In this document: positions 25,983 to 34,301 of the stretch, piece after piece
How positions within the stretch are numbered: the stretch's first letter is position 1
Layout of the letters: every line of letters starts with the position of its first letter
Assembly: GCA_023393125.1 (NCBI GenBank)
Contig: JAEWMQ010000005.1
Span: forward strand, 1-64,000
Direction of reading: 5' to 3'
From: Bacillota bacterium
Lineage (GTDB): Bacteria; Bacillota; Clostridia; Lachnospirales; Cellulosilyticaceae
Length of the DNA: 64,000 nucleotides
The notes under the pieces: generated by a model
The model's database searches: none
The model's input: the letters and a program-made list of their open reading frames with translations, nothing else
Told to the model about the DNA's origin: nothing
Translations under genes and position numbers: made by a program

Positions 25983-26606
25983 TTAAATGTTTAAGTGTTT
26001 ATAGAGTACTTTGATAACTTTTACAATATCTTTAACCTGATTGATATCACTTGGTTTGGTCTCTGGTAGTAACTTGTACGTACGCTCACTACTACCATAA
26101 ACATGATTTCTGTTATTGACACCTATATCATATAATACACCGTTTACATTTAACTGGTTGGTATCTACGTTGCAAATCTCCTTTATAAATGTTGCTACAC
26201 TTAGGGTTTGTGTATATAAGACAGTCTTTGTATTAGGGTATATAATAGAAAGTGTTATATAGTCATTATTGGGATCTATTTCTACTATTGCTTTCTTAAC
26301 AACAAGGGGTTCTTTCTTTGTTATACGAGAGATGAGATGAAATAGAAAAGCGCCTGCCATCATTTCATACGTTATTATGCTTACTATGTATTTTTCAGTC
26401 ATATACCATAACAGACTTAGATGAGTATCTATTGGGGAACCTGTGTAATCAACGAGTGCTAATACATATAGTACCATTGTTATAATAATAATAGGCATAA
26501 CGACCACCATAGCAACTCCTCGAAACTTGTCACTTCTCTTTTGCCAGTCAATCCAAGCTTTTTTATCCTCTTCGTTAAATAAGATATTCATTGTATACTT
26601 ATCCAT
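25983..26606 (-). CDS. Small membrane protein, unknown function
   Basis: A 207-residue protein starting at ATG 26606 (MDKYTMNILFNEEDKKAW) behind GGGGGT. Two hydrophobic spans (about residues 28-55 and 75-100) are followed by a cytoplasmic domain with NNDYITLSIIYPNT. A longer frame to 26687 lacks a ribosome site. The layout resembles YcxB-like small membrane proteins, but I do not recognise the family with confidence. Confidence 0.6.
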   Translation of the reverse strand: MDKYTMNILFNEEDKKAWIDWQKRSDKFRGVAMVVVMPIIIITMVLYVLALVDYTGSPIDTHLSLLWYMTEKYIVSIITYEMMAGAFLFHLISRITKKEPLVVKKAIVEIDPNNDYITLSIIYPNTKTVLYTQTLSVATFIKEICNVDTNQLNVNGVLYDIGVNNRNHVYGSSERTYKLLPETKPSDINQVKDIVKVIKVLYKHLNI

Positions 26607-26733
26607 AATATACCCCCGTATTAACACAACCTTATTAAGTATTGTGTAGGATGCTATAACTATAGACTCTTTTATAAGTAAGTGCAAGAACAGGATTATA
26701 GGGAATGGTATAAATATTATAAGACAAAGTAGT

Positions 26734-26805
26734 ACAGCAGATGTAAAAAACGTGAAAGTAGTATTAAAGCTAGCAAAGGGCAGTCAAACTGTTTCCGTCT
26801 TATAG
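26734..26805 (+). pseudogene. Truncated DUF1659 gene fragment
   Basis: The frame reads TADVKNVKVVLKLAKGSQTV and then a premature stop, identical in protein to the N-terminal part of the DUF1659 genes at 32867 and 35383 but lacking start codon and 3' half. Upstream, GGTATAAATATTATAAGACA and AAGTAGTA repeat the sequence found at 32690-32720. A leader/start deletion therefore joined two parts of the cassette. The same frame stays open from 26806 to 26928 with an unrecognised tail (KIIGIKYNGRLIRHSNIKDD). Confidence 0.75.
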
Positions 26806-26931
26806 AGTACCTTCCTTAGTGGTTTGCTAAAGAGAGTATTAAGAGACTATAATGTGGTTGATGGGAAAATTATTGGTATAAAATATAATGGGAGACTAAT
26901 AAGACATAGTAATATAAAAGATGATTAGGTT

Positions 26932-27339
26932 ATGGTGAATAGTAGTATGACAGGAAAAATACATCTAGCAGCAGGGATATTAACAGGAGTAGGCATTATA
27001 TATCTAGAAAATAAACTAGGAATTGATATCAGTACATCAAATCTATTATTAATGGTTGGATGTGCTGTAGGTTCATTATTACCGGATATAGATATAGATC
27101 ATAGTTTATTAGGCAGGTTTATACCAGGCTGGTTATTTTGGAAACATAGAACAGTTACACATTCTATTTTGTTTATGATAGTAATCGGCGTAATAGGATT
27201 ACTGTTTAAAATGAATCTAGGGTTTACTATAGGAATGGTAGTGGGTATTGGAACTCACTTAGTATTGGATGGTATGACACCAATGGGTTTACCGTATTTA
27301 TTATTTCCGCTTGTAGTAAGACGAGGTTATAAAAAATAA
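26932..27339 (+). CDS. Membrane-bound metal-dependent hydrolase, YdjM/DUF457 family
   Basis: A 135-residue integral membrane protein. MTGKIHLAAGILTG at the start, LLPDIDIDHSLLGRF near residue 58, WKHRTVTHSILF near 74 and THLVLDGMTPMG near 105 are the conserved His/Asp clusters of the YdjM family. Four hydrophobic spans. The start could also be ATG 26947; neither has a good ribosome site. The physiological substrate is unknown; E. coli YdjM is an SOS gene. Confidence 0.88.
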   Translation: MVNSSMTGKIHLAAGILTGVGIIYLENKLGIDISTSNLLLMVGCAVGSLLPDIDIDHSLLGRFIPGWLFWKHRTVTHSILFMIVIGVIGLLFKMNLGFTIGMVVGIGTHLVLDGMTPMGLPYLLFPLVVRRGYKK

Positions 27340-27486
27340 TGATATAAGTATTTCTTCTCCTATTACACAGAACAAAAGACATTTAGATCTCATTAGAAAA
27401 GTGCGAGGACAAGACAAAGATATTTTAATGAAACATTTTTTTGACAAGTATAAATACATTAAGAAAATCCATTGGCAGAGCTTAAC

Positions 27487-27526
27487 AGAAGGTATTATGA
27501 TAAATATAATTCCTTCTGTTTTTTAT
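27487..27526 (+). terminator. Terminator upstream of lacL
   Basis: AACAGAAGG / CCTTCTGTTTTTT with an A/T-rich loop, 70 nt before lacL. It insulates lacLM from the DUF457 gene. Confidence 0.7.
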
Positions 27527-27596
27527 TTGTCTTTTATTAGTATGTTCTAGCAGAGAGAATCAACAGGAGCAGCAAAAGAATAAGGAGAGATAGACC

Positions 27597-29477
27597 ATGA
27601 ATGCAAAAATTACTTGGTTGGATGACCCAGAAGTATTTGGTGTAAACAAATTGGCAGCTCATAGTGACCATTCATTTTACCCTACTAAAGAGGAGATGCT
27701 TAAGAAAGAATCTTCTCTTATGCAAAGCCTAAATGGGGTATGGCAGTTTGCTTATGCTAAGAATGCTAAAGAAAGACCCATTGATTTTTATAAGCCAGAG
27801 TATGATGCGAGTGGATTTGGCGCCATAGAAGTGCCAAGCCATATTGAACTCAATAACCATGATAAAATCCAATATATCAATACCATGTATCCTTGGGAAG
27901 GGCATATCTATAGACGTCCTGTAAAGGAAGATACACCTGAGGGGCTAGGGTTATTTAGTGAGGCAAGCTATAATCCTGTAGGTGCCTATAGGACCACATT
28001 TGATTTAGCACCAGGTTTAAGGAATAAGCCTGTAACGATTTGCTTTGAAGGTGTAGAGCAAGCTATGTATGTATGGTTAAATGGGGCATTTATAGGCTAC
28101 GGCGAAGATAGCTTTACACCATCAGAGTTTGATTTAACACCTTTTATAAAAGAACAAGGCAATGTGCTTTGTGTAGAGGTACATAAGAGAAGCTCGGCAG
28201 CTTTTCTAGAAGATCAAGATTTCTTCCGTTTCTTTGGGATTTTTAGAAACGTCACCTTATATGCCAAACCAGAGATTCATGTAGAAGACTTCTATGTAAA
28301 ACCAGAACTAGCAGAAGATCTAAGGTCAGGGAGCTTTGGCGTAGAAATGAAACTAAGTGGTAAAGTAATTAAGGGAACTGTAAAGATTTATTTACGTGAC
28401 CAAGATGAGAAAGCGATTTTAGAGGCCGAAATGCCTGCTTCTGAAAAAGTAATTTTTGCACCAGTAACTTTAGAAGATATTACCCCATGGAGTCATGAAA
28501 CACCTTATTTATATGAATTTTTAATAGAGGTGTATAATAAGGCAAATGTATTAGTGGAACTAGTGCCTTATCTAGTAGGGTTTAGACGAATAGAGATTAA
28601 AAATAATATGATGTTATTAAATGGAAAAAGGCTACGTCTACTTGGTGTCAATCGCCATGAATGGAGCGCCCGAAAGGGTAGAGTTATTACTAAGGAAGAG
28701 ATGGTGTGGGATATAGGCTGCATGCTTCGAAATGGTATCAATGCTGTACGTACCAGTCATTATCCAAACCAAATCTCATGGTACGCTTTATGTGATGAGG
28801 CAGGTCTTTATGTCATGGCAGAGGTCAATATGGAAACACACGGCAGTTGGCAAAAAGCAGGAGGGATTGAGCCTTCTTGGAATCTACCTGGAAGTGACAA
28901 GAGATGGTTAGCAGCCGTTTTAGACAGGGCAAAGACTAACTTTGAAGTGTTTAAAAACCACCCCTCTATTTTATTCTGGTCATTAGGGAATGAATCCTAT
29001 GCCGAGGAGAATATTGCTGCTATGAATGACTATTATAAAGAAGTTGATAGCAGTAGATTAGTCCATTATGAAGGCGTACATCATAATCGTGCTTATGAGG
29101 ATAGGATTTCTGATGTGGAGAGTAGGATGTATGCTAGACCAGAAGAGATTATAGCATACTTAGAAAATCAGCCTAAGAAACCATTTATTTTATGTGAATA
29201 CATGCATGATATGGGGAATTCTCTTGGGGGATTTGGTGACTACATGGAACTGTTTGACCGTTTTGAAATGTATCAAGGTGGATTTATATGGGATTTCATT
29301 GACCAAGGCTTAATGGTAAAGGATGAAGTGACAGGAAACGAGGTAATTCGTTATGGTGGAGACTTTGACGATAGACCATCGGATTATGAGTTTTCAGGTA
29401 ATGGGATTGTCTTTGCAACGAGAGAAGAAAAGCCAGCCATGCAGGAGGTAAAATACTACTATGAACGCTACAAATAA
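27597..29477 (+). CDS. lacL: Beta-galactosidase large subunit (LacL type)
   Basis: GH2 family large subunit of 626 residues, the usual LacL length. Domains in order: sugar-binding jelly roll (about 45-225), immunoglobulin-like (about 230-330) and the TIM barrel (about 335-626). The acid/base is E466 in WSLGNESYAEEN and the nucleophile is E534 in ILCEYMHDMGNS. FRFFGIFRNV and VNRHEW are further LacZ landmarks. It lacks the C-terminal domain, supplied by LacM. The ORF ends after KPAMQEVKYYYERYK, exactly where LacL proteins end, so this is not a frameshifted lacZ. Hydrolyses lactose and other beta-galactosides in the cytoplasm. Confidence 0.94.
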   Translation: MNAKITWLDDPEVFGVNKLAAHSDHSFYPTKEEMLKKESSLMQSLNGVWQFAYAKNAKERPIDFYKPEYDASGFGAIEVPSHIELNNHDKIQYINTMYPWEGHIYRRPVKEDTPEGLGLFSEASYNPVGAYRTTFDLAPGLRNKPVTICFEGVEQAMYVWLNGAFIGYGEDSFTPSEFDLTPFIKEQGNVLCVEVHKRSSAAFLEDQDFFRFFGIFRNVTLYAKPEIHVEDFYVKPELAEDLRSGSFGVEMKLSGKVIKGTVKIYLRDQDEKAILEAEMPASEKVIFAPVTLEDITPWSHETPYLYEFLIEVYNKANVLVELVPYLVGFRRIEIKNNMMLLNGKRLRLLGVNRHEWSARKGRVITKEEMVWDIGCMLRNGINAVRTSHYPNQISWYALCDEAGLYVMAEVNMETHGSWQKAGGIEPSWNLPGSDKRWLAAVLDRAKTNFEVFKNHPSILFWSLGNESYAEENIAAMNDYYKEVDSSRLVHYEGVHHNRAYEDRISDVESRMYARPEEIIAYLENQPKKPFILCEYMHDMGNSLGGFGDYMELFDRFEMYQGGFIWDFIDQGLMVKDEVTGNEVIRYGGDFDDRPSDYEFSGNGIVFATREEKPAMQEVKYYYERYK

Positions 29478-30423
29478 TAAAACTTTACAGCTTATTTTCG
29501 GTGATGTGACATTAGGCGTGAGTGGAGAAGATTTTCACTACATTTTCTCCTACCAGACAGGCGGATTAGAATCTTTGAGTGTAGCAGGTAAAGAATGGCT
29601 TTATCGCACACCTAAGCCCACCTTTTGGCGCGCCACTACAGATAATGATAGAGGAAACGGTTTTTCTTATAAATCAAGTATGTGGTTAGGTGCAGATTTA
29701 TTTATAAGATGCAGTCATGTGGTAGTAGCAGTAGATGGCAAGAAAATAGAAAAGCCTATAGCCCCCACTAATAATAAGTATACAGGTCAGGAGCATGCCG
29801 AAAGTGTAAGCTTATGTTTTACCTATATAACGAGTACACTGCCAGCAGCAGAAGTAGAGGTAACATACACAGTTCAAGTGGATGGCACTATACAGGTAAA
29901 GGTACATTATCACGGAAAAGAAGGCTTATCTAGCCTGCCTGTATTTGGAATGCGTTTTATTATGCCAACAAAAGCAGTAGGTTACACCTACGAAGGTTTA
30001 TCTGGTGAAACCTATCCCGATCGCATGGCAGGAGGAATGCCAGGTACCTACCATATAGAAGGCTTACCAGTAACACCTTATATGGTACCTCAAGATTGTA
30101 ATGTGCATATGGCAACTAAAAGGCTCACAGTAACACGTGCCACTACCTTAAATAATGCGGATCCTGAGAAGGCTACTTTTAGTTTACAGTTTGAGGCGAT
30201 AGGAGAACCCTTTGCATTTTCTTGTATTCCTTATACCGCAGAAGAATTAGAAAATGCAACCCATCACGAAGAATTACCACTGCCTAGAAGAACAGTTGTA
30301 TCTATACTAGGAAGGGTACGTGGCGTAGGAGGTATTGACAGTTGGGGAAGTGATGTTATGCCTCAGTATCAAATTGATGCTACGAAGGATATTAAGTATG
30401 CTTTCTCCATCAAGAGAGGATAA
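29461..30423 (+). CDS. lacM: Beta-galactosidase small subunit (LacM type)
   Basis: A 320-residue partner of LacL, equivalent to the C-terminal beta-sandwich of LacZ. The landmark FWRATTDNDRGNGFSYKSSM lies near residues 58-77, and PVFGMRFIMP near 160 and VGGIDSWGSDV near 295 follow the LacZ ending. It overlaps lacL by 17 nt, with its ribosome site (AGGAGG at about 29445) inside lacL. Split genes of this kind with the same overlap are known from lactobacilli and Leuconostoc. Both subunits are needed for activity. Confidence 0.94.
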   Translation: MNATNNKTLQLIFGDVTLGVSGEDFHYIFSYQTGGLESLSVAGKEWLYRTPKPTFWRATTDNDRGNGFSYKSSMWLGADLFIRCSHVVVAVDGKKIEKPIAPTNNKYTGQEHAESVSLCFTYITSTLPAAEVEVTYTVQVDGTIQVKVHYHGKEGLSSLPVFGMRFIMPTKAVGYTYEGLSGETYPDRMAGGMPGTYHIEGLPVTPYMVPQDCNVHMATKRLTVTRATTLNNADPEKATFSLQFEAIGEPFAFSCIPYTAEELENATHHEELPLPRRTVVSILGRVRGVGGIDSWGSDVMPQYQIDATKDIKYAFSIKRG

Positions 30424-30543
30424 GGAGTGAAGCTATAAGCTGCTTTTAAACTAAGAGTTTAATGAAACATACTTCCCTACTTAGTAAAATAGATTTATAA
30501 GTAAGCGAGACATGAACGTGTGATGAAGTAGGGAGGATGTTAT

Positions 30544-31179
30544 ATGGAACAGATGTTAGTTATCAAAGGATTAAATGAACTGAAACTATTAGATAGCCGC
30601 ATTTATCGTAAAATAAATGAAGGGGAATTTGTAGGGGCTGCAAAGGTATCTGCACCTAATGTAAAGGGAAAGATTAGTAAAGAGGCATTTAAGGCTAATG
30701 CTAAAGCAGATTACCAGTCTATTACGGATCTGATTAAAAGAAGAAATGCTATTAAGGCAGCTATTATCGTCTCTAATGCAACAACAATGGTAGATATTGC
30801 TGGAAAGCAGATGACAGTGGCAGAGGCTATCGATAAGAAAAATAGCATTGAATATGAGAAAGCTTTATTAGAGCAGCTCAGTACACAATTTTTAGTGGCA
30901 TTAAAGAAGGTTACCGTAGAAAATGAAAAGGTAGATGAAAGTATAGAACAATTACTTAATACGGCTTATGGTAAGGAAGGAAAAGAAAAGATTACTGAAG
31001 CCAGTCATCATGCCATAGCAGAGCCTTATAGGGCTGCCAATGAATATGGACTTGTAGATGCACTAGAAATACAGGTACTTATTAAAAGAATGAAGGATGA
31101 TATCCAAAGCTTTGAGTCAGAGGTGGATACAGCACTTCAAATTTCTAACAGCATTACTATGATAGAAATTAATCTTTAA
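30544..31179 (+). CDS. Hypothetical coiled-coil protein
   Basis: A 211-residue soluble, highly helical protein. LNELKLLDSRIYRKI, then DLIKRRNAIKAAIIVSNA and a K/E-rich centre suggest an antiparallel coiled coil. The segment TTMVDIAGKQMTVAEAI resembles proteins from gut-bacterial and prophage genomes annotated as DUF6847-like, but I cannot confirm the family. GGGAGGATG upstream. The neighbouring genes do not suggest a prophage. Confidence 0.6.
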   Translation: MEQMLVIKGLNELKLLDSRIYRKINEGEFVGAAKVSAPNVKGKISKEAFKANAKADYQSITDLIKRRNAIKAAIIVSNATTMVDIAGKQMTVAEAIDKKNSIEYEKALLEQLSTQFLVALKKVTVENEKVDESIEQLLNTAYGKEGKEKITEASHHAIAEPYRAANEYGLVDALEIQVLIKRMKDDIQSFESEVDTALQISNSITMIEINL

Positions 31180-31513
31180 TAGAGTATATTGCAGTTACAC
31201 GAAAATCCTAAATTAAGTCCCCTTCCATCAAGGGTTATGATGGAGATAATCTTTGGGATTAGTATTATGAGATGAATAAATGCTAAAAGCTTAATGATTA
31301 TGAGTTAATGCTAAGAGTTTAATTTTCTTATAACTAAATACTAAGGTGATAGGCGTCAATGATAGATAAAATCCATGAAAAAGGTTTTGTCAGGCTGACT
31401 TATTACTGCTGGATTTTGCCCATGGCTGTGTAGCTGCAATATATAATGAAAAGGCTTGTAACCCGTTTAGAGATAATATATAATGAATTATCTAAATTAT
31501 TAGGAGGTAGCAA
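31180..31513. other. Non-coding gap with no clear content
   Basis: 334 bases without a supported gene. It contains a loose direct repeat (AATGCTAAAAGCTTAATGAT and TTAATGCTAAGAGTTTAAT around 31280-31325). A promoter for the HTH gene is expected near 31470-31490 but is not clear. Confidence 0.4.
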
Positions 31514-31804
31514 ATGAACATATTTCCAGTGATTGATTTGGAAGCTACAGGAGCTAATATTTTACGCCTTAGAAAGCAAAAAGGATTATCTGTAAAGGAG
31601 TTACAAGCTTACTTTGGATTTGAATGTCCTCAGGCAATTTATAAATGGCAGTGGGGGCAGAGTTTACCATCAGTAGACAATTTATTTGCACTTAGTAAAT
31701 TATTTAATACATCAATAGATGAGATCTTGGTTGAATGCACACATCACCAAGATCTTTTGTTTTTTAGAGTGAAATATATGTTTAGGAGAGGATATCCATG
31801 GTGA
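31514..31804 (+). CDS. XRE-family helix-turn-helix protein
   Basis: A 96-residue protein dominated by one HTH_3 domain: LEATGANILRLRKQKGLSVK, a turn, then PQAIYKWQWGQSLPSVDNLF and ALSKLFNTSIDEIL. The C-terminal 25 residues are unrelated to DNA binding. It begins 6 nt after AGGAGGT and overlaps the next gene by 7 nt, so the two are translationally coupled. It probably regulates this two-gene operon. Confidence 0.82.
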   Translation: MNIFPVIDLEATGANILRLRKQKGLSVKELQAYFGFECPQAIYKWQWGQSLPSVDNLFALSKLFNTSIDEILVECTHHQDLLFFRVKYMFRRGYPW

Positions 31805-32667
31805 AAAGTATTTCTGATGCAGAAACTGCAGAGGAATTCTTAGAAATTGTTTTGAAGAAACCAGGTATATATGTAGGATGTGAGAGGTTAGACTATATTC
31901 AAATATATTTATATGGATGGTTAGATGGGAGAAAAATGTATGCATCATGTTATTTAGACTATGATATGCAGTATTGGTTATTTATGAAGTACTCAGCATC
32001 GATTGATGCAAGTACTCTTGTGGGGTGGAATTTGTTTTATAGATGCTTCGGTCTTGAAAAGTATGGGATAGAGAGATTTAAAGAATTTATAAAAGAATGT
32101 TCTTTTACTAAGATGGATGAAGGGTTAAGAGAGGATAGGGTTGCAGGACAATTAGAAGATATTAAAAGTTACTATATGTATGATGGGCAATTACCAGCTG
32201 TGCTTAATGAAGAAGAAATAGATAAAAATATTGATTTTGATAATACGACTGCTAGCTTACAAGAGTTAGTACGCCTTGTAAATTATATAGTTCCTAATGA
32301 GTATGAGAAGATGTACATTTTCATTAATCATGAAACATGCTTTTTGCAGGTACGTATCTATTATTATGTGTTGGGGGAAGGATGGATAGATGGAGTAACT
32401 TTAGCCACGCAAAGTGATTATTATAGAAAGTTACTTATGATTCATGGGTGTGTCAATCAATTTCGGCATAATATAAGTGAGCAAGGGGTTATAACAATAA
32501 AAGTAATAGGCGAACATATAGAGCTAGAGATAGAGGAGGCGGAAGAAATAGGGGATCCATTCCGTATCGGTGATCCTAGCATGCAATTATGGGAAGGTTC
32601 CTTTGAGGAAAGACTCCAAAAATGGCAAGAGAAGCATTTATCTAAAATCACGGATGAGGGTCAGTAA
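31798..32667 (+). CDS. Hypothetical protein coupled to an HTH regulator
   Basis: A 289-residue soluble protein, start ATG 31798 behind AGGAGAGG. The first 100 residues (SDAETAEEFLEIVLKKPGIY, WLDGRKMYASC, FMKYSASIDASTLVGWNLFY) resemble immunity-type proteins of polymorphic toxin systems. The second half is acidic (HIELEIEEAEEIGDPFRIGD). No toxin gene is adjacent. The overlap with the HTH gene resembles regulator-effector pairs. Function unknown. Confidence 0.6.
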   Translation: MVKSISDAETAEEFLEIVLKKPGIYVGCERLDYIQIYLYGWLDGRKMYASCYLDYDMQYWLFMKYSASIDASTLVGWNLFYRCFGLEKYGIERFKEFIKECSFTKMDEGLREDRVAGQLEDIKSYYMYDGQLPAVLNEEEIDKNIDFDNTTASLQELVRLVNYIVPNEYEKMYIFINHETCFLQVRIYYYVLGEGWIDGVTLATQSDYYRKLLMIHGCVNQFRHNISEQGVITIKVIGEHIELEIEEAEEIGDPFRIGDPSMQLWEGSFEERLQKWQEKHLSKITDEGQ

Positions 32668-32725
32668 GACTGATAAAGATTATTATAGAGAGTGGTATAA
32701 ATACTATAAGGCAAAGTAGTATAGT

Positions 32726-32779
32726 AAAAAATCACCTGTTAGAACTAGTAAATCTAGTTTTCTCATAGGTGATTTTTTA
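32726..32779 (+). terminator. Terminator before leader copy 2
   Basis: AAAAAATCACCTGTTAGAACTAG / CTAGTTTTCTCATAGGTGATTTTTT hairpin. Each DUF1659 leader copy is preceded by such a hairpin, although their stems differ in sequence. Confidence 0.75.
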
Positions 32780-32840
32780 TTTTGCAACAACTTAAAAATA
32801 ATTTCAGGGAGTCACCTCTCTCACGACATATATAGAAGTG
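32780..32840 (+). promoter_or_regulatory. Conserved leader/promoter box, copy 2
   Basis: TTTTGCAACAACTTAAAAATA, then TTTCAGGGAGTCACCTC and CACGACATATATAGAAGTG. The same block occurs at 23598, 33845 and 35294. AGTCACC and CGACATATATAG are the most constant parts and may be the -35 and -10 elements of an alternative sigma factor. That reading is inference from conservation alone. Confidence 0.6.
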
Positions 32841-32866
32841 AATAAGTAGTAAAGGAGGTGAGAACC

Positions 32867-33061
32867 ATGGCAATTACAGCAGATGTAAAAAACATTAAAG
32901 TAGTACTTAAGCTAGCAAAGGGCAGTCAAACTGTTTCCGATTGCAGTAAAACTGCTACAGCTGAAGGTCTTTACAGCGTAGGCACAGCAGTAGCAACCTT
33001 GCTTCAGGAAGAGCTTGAAGAAATGACGAAGGTAGAGGAAACGACTCTTATTGAAGAGTAA
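32867..33061 (+). CDS. DUF1659 domain protein, copy 1
   Basis: A 64-residue protein starting at ATG 32867, 7 nt after AAAGGAGGTG. MAITADVKNIKVVLKLAKGS begins the DUF1659 fold; an acidic tail follows. DUF1659 and DUF2922 genes are typically paired in Firmicutes and their role is unknown. It is 38 nt ahead of a DUF2922 gene. Copy 2 at 35383 differs by only a few residues. Confidence 0.88.
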   Translation: MAITADVKNIKVVLKLAKGSQTVSDCSKTATAEGLYSVGTAVATLLQEELEEMTKVEETTLIEE

Positions 33062-33098
33062 GCTTAGCTACCAATCTTAAGGAAAGGAGGGAAGACTC

Positions 33099-33326
33099 AT
33101 GGCAGAAATTACAAAGAAAAATCTCGTACTTACTTTTGGCACAAGTGCTGGCAAAGAAGTGAAATTAACCATCGCTAAACCAAAAGAAGGTCTTACAAGT
33201 GGTGAGATCTCTGCAGCAATGACAGACATTATTGCTGCAAATACTTTAGGTGAAGACGGCTTAGTAACTACTAAGGTAGAAGCTAAATATGTTGTTCAGC
33301 AGACAGAAGCTATCACACTTGCATAA
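33099..33326 (+). CDS. DUF2922 domain protein, copy 1
   Basis: A 75-residue protein, start behind AAAGGAGGG. KKNLVLTFGTSAGKEVKLTI, AKPKEGLTSGEISAAM and KYVVQQTEAITLA are standard DUF2922 features. It pairs with the DUF1659 gene upstream and is nearly identical to 35615-35842. Function unknown. Confidence 0.88.
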   Translation: MAEITKKNLVLTFGTSAGKEVKLTIAKPKEGLTSGEISAAMTDIIAANTLGEDGLVTTKVEAKYVVQQTEAITLA

Positions 33327-33341
33327 GCAGTAAAAGTAAGA

Positions 33342-33390
33342 TGGGTATCTTTAAGAGATGTAAGTCTCTTTGAGATACCCTTAATTTATT
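33342..33390 (+). terminator. Terminator after DUF2922 copy 1
   Basis: GGGTATCTTTAAGAGA / TCTCTTTGAGATACCC hairpin with a weak T-rich tail. It differs from the terminators after the other DUF2922 copies. Confidence 0.6.
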
Positions 33391-33491
33391 CTGACAATGA
33401 AGAAACTATCTATTCATTAGCTAAAATAAAGATGTTTAAAATACATACTTTATGATTGGATTTGTTTATTATACTATTTATATAGGATATA

Positions 33492-33764
33492 TTGAACTCT
33501 ACTGACGAATACGTAAGTCGTTCTAAGAGTAATCTAGTAAAAGAAATTCATGAAAGAGTAATAGAAGTGAAACAAGATAAGAGAATGGAGGTGGAGTTTA
33601 TGACTCTTTTAGAAAGAGATAGGGAAAAGTTTGAAGAAAGAGTAGAAAAAGGCATAGAACAAGGTAAGAGAGAAGCAGCTAAAGCACTAATAGGAATATT
33701 AGAAGACGAGGTTATAGCTGAGAAGATAGGACTTAAACTAGAAGAGGTTAAAAAGTTACATTAA
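33492..33764 (+). pseudogene. C-terminal remnant of an Rpn-family nuclease/putative transposase
   Basis: A 90-codon ORF from a TTG with no ribosome site. The part NLVKEIHERVIEVKQDKRME, VEFMTLLERDREKFEE is the usual C-terminal helix of Rpn/PD-(D/E)XK nuclease-family putative transposases. The tail EKGIEQGKREAAKALIGILE to KKLH is almost identical in DNA to the tail of the intact gene at 34302-35213, although the preceding regions differ. The nuclease domain is missing. Confidence 0.75.
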
Positions 33765-33796
33765 ACTATTATACATTCTTCATAGGAGTAACCATA

Positions 33797-33844
33797 AAAG
33801 CAAAGTTTCTAAGGTCAAATGGCCTTTAGAAATTTTGCTTTTTA
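33797..33844 (+). terminator. Terminator after Rpn remnant
   Basis: AAAAGCAAAGTTTCTAAGG / CCTTTAGAAATTTTGCTTTTT hairpin. The same element follows the intact Rpn gene at 35241. Confidence 0.75.
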
Positions 33845-33907
33845 TTTTGCAAAAAAATTTAAAAATAATTTCAGGGAGTCACCTCACTCACGACATATAT
33901 AGAAGTG
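33845..33907 (+). promoter_or_regulatory. Conserved leader/promoter box, copy 3
   Basis: Same block as at 32780 (GGGAGTCACCTCACTCACG, then ACATATATAGAAGTGA). Here it runs straight into the middle of a DUF2922 coding sequence. Confidence 0.6.
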
Positions 33908-34072
33908 AAATTAAGCATCGCTAAACCAAAAGAAGGTCTTACAAGTGGTGAGATCTCTGCAGCAATGACAGACATTATTGCTGCAAATGCTTTAGGGGAA
34001 GACGGTTTAGTAGCTACTAAGGTAGAGGCTAAATACGTGGTTCAACAGACAGAAGCAATCACACTTGCATAA
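33905..34072 (+). pseudogene. 5'-deleted DUF2922 gene fused to leader
   Basis: 55 codons (VKLSIAKPKEGLTSGEISAA to QTEAITLA) corresponding to residues 21-75 of the intact DUF2922. The junction is at the shared word AGAAGTGAA, present both in the leader (ATAGAAGTGAATAAG) and in the gene (AAGAAGTGAAATTAA). A microhomology deletion therefore removed the whole DUF1659 gene and the DUF2922 start. No ribosome site remains. Confidence 0.88.
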
Positions 34073-34095
34073 GCTGAATTTTTAATTTAAGGGAT

Positions 34096-34150
34096 AGAGA
34101 AGAGGCTGCTTTTTACTAAGTCGTTTAGTGAGAAGGAGCCTCTTTTCTCT
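34096..34150 (+). terminator. Terminator after DUF2922 pseudogene
   Basis: AGAAGAGGCT / AGCCTCTTTTCT outer stem around ACTAAGTCGTTTAGT inner stem. It is homologous to 35866-35916. Confidence 0.75.
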
Positions 34151-34301
34151 GATGTGATTCTAACATTTTAAATGGCTTTTTGTTTGGGAAAATATCGAAC
34201 ATATGTTTGAGGTGAGATTAAAATGGGGATACTACAATTGTGAGTAAACAGATGATATATATTAGAGTTAAATGGCATTTTTCTAATAAGGAGATTTAAG
34301 C

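Noticed and set aside
27597..30423. A frameshifted lacZ gene
   Set aside because: Both parts end and begin where LacL and LacM do, and the second ORF has its own ribosome site. A natural split fits better than a mutation.
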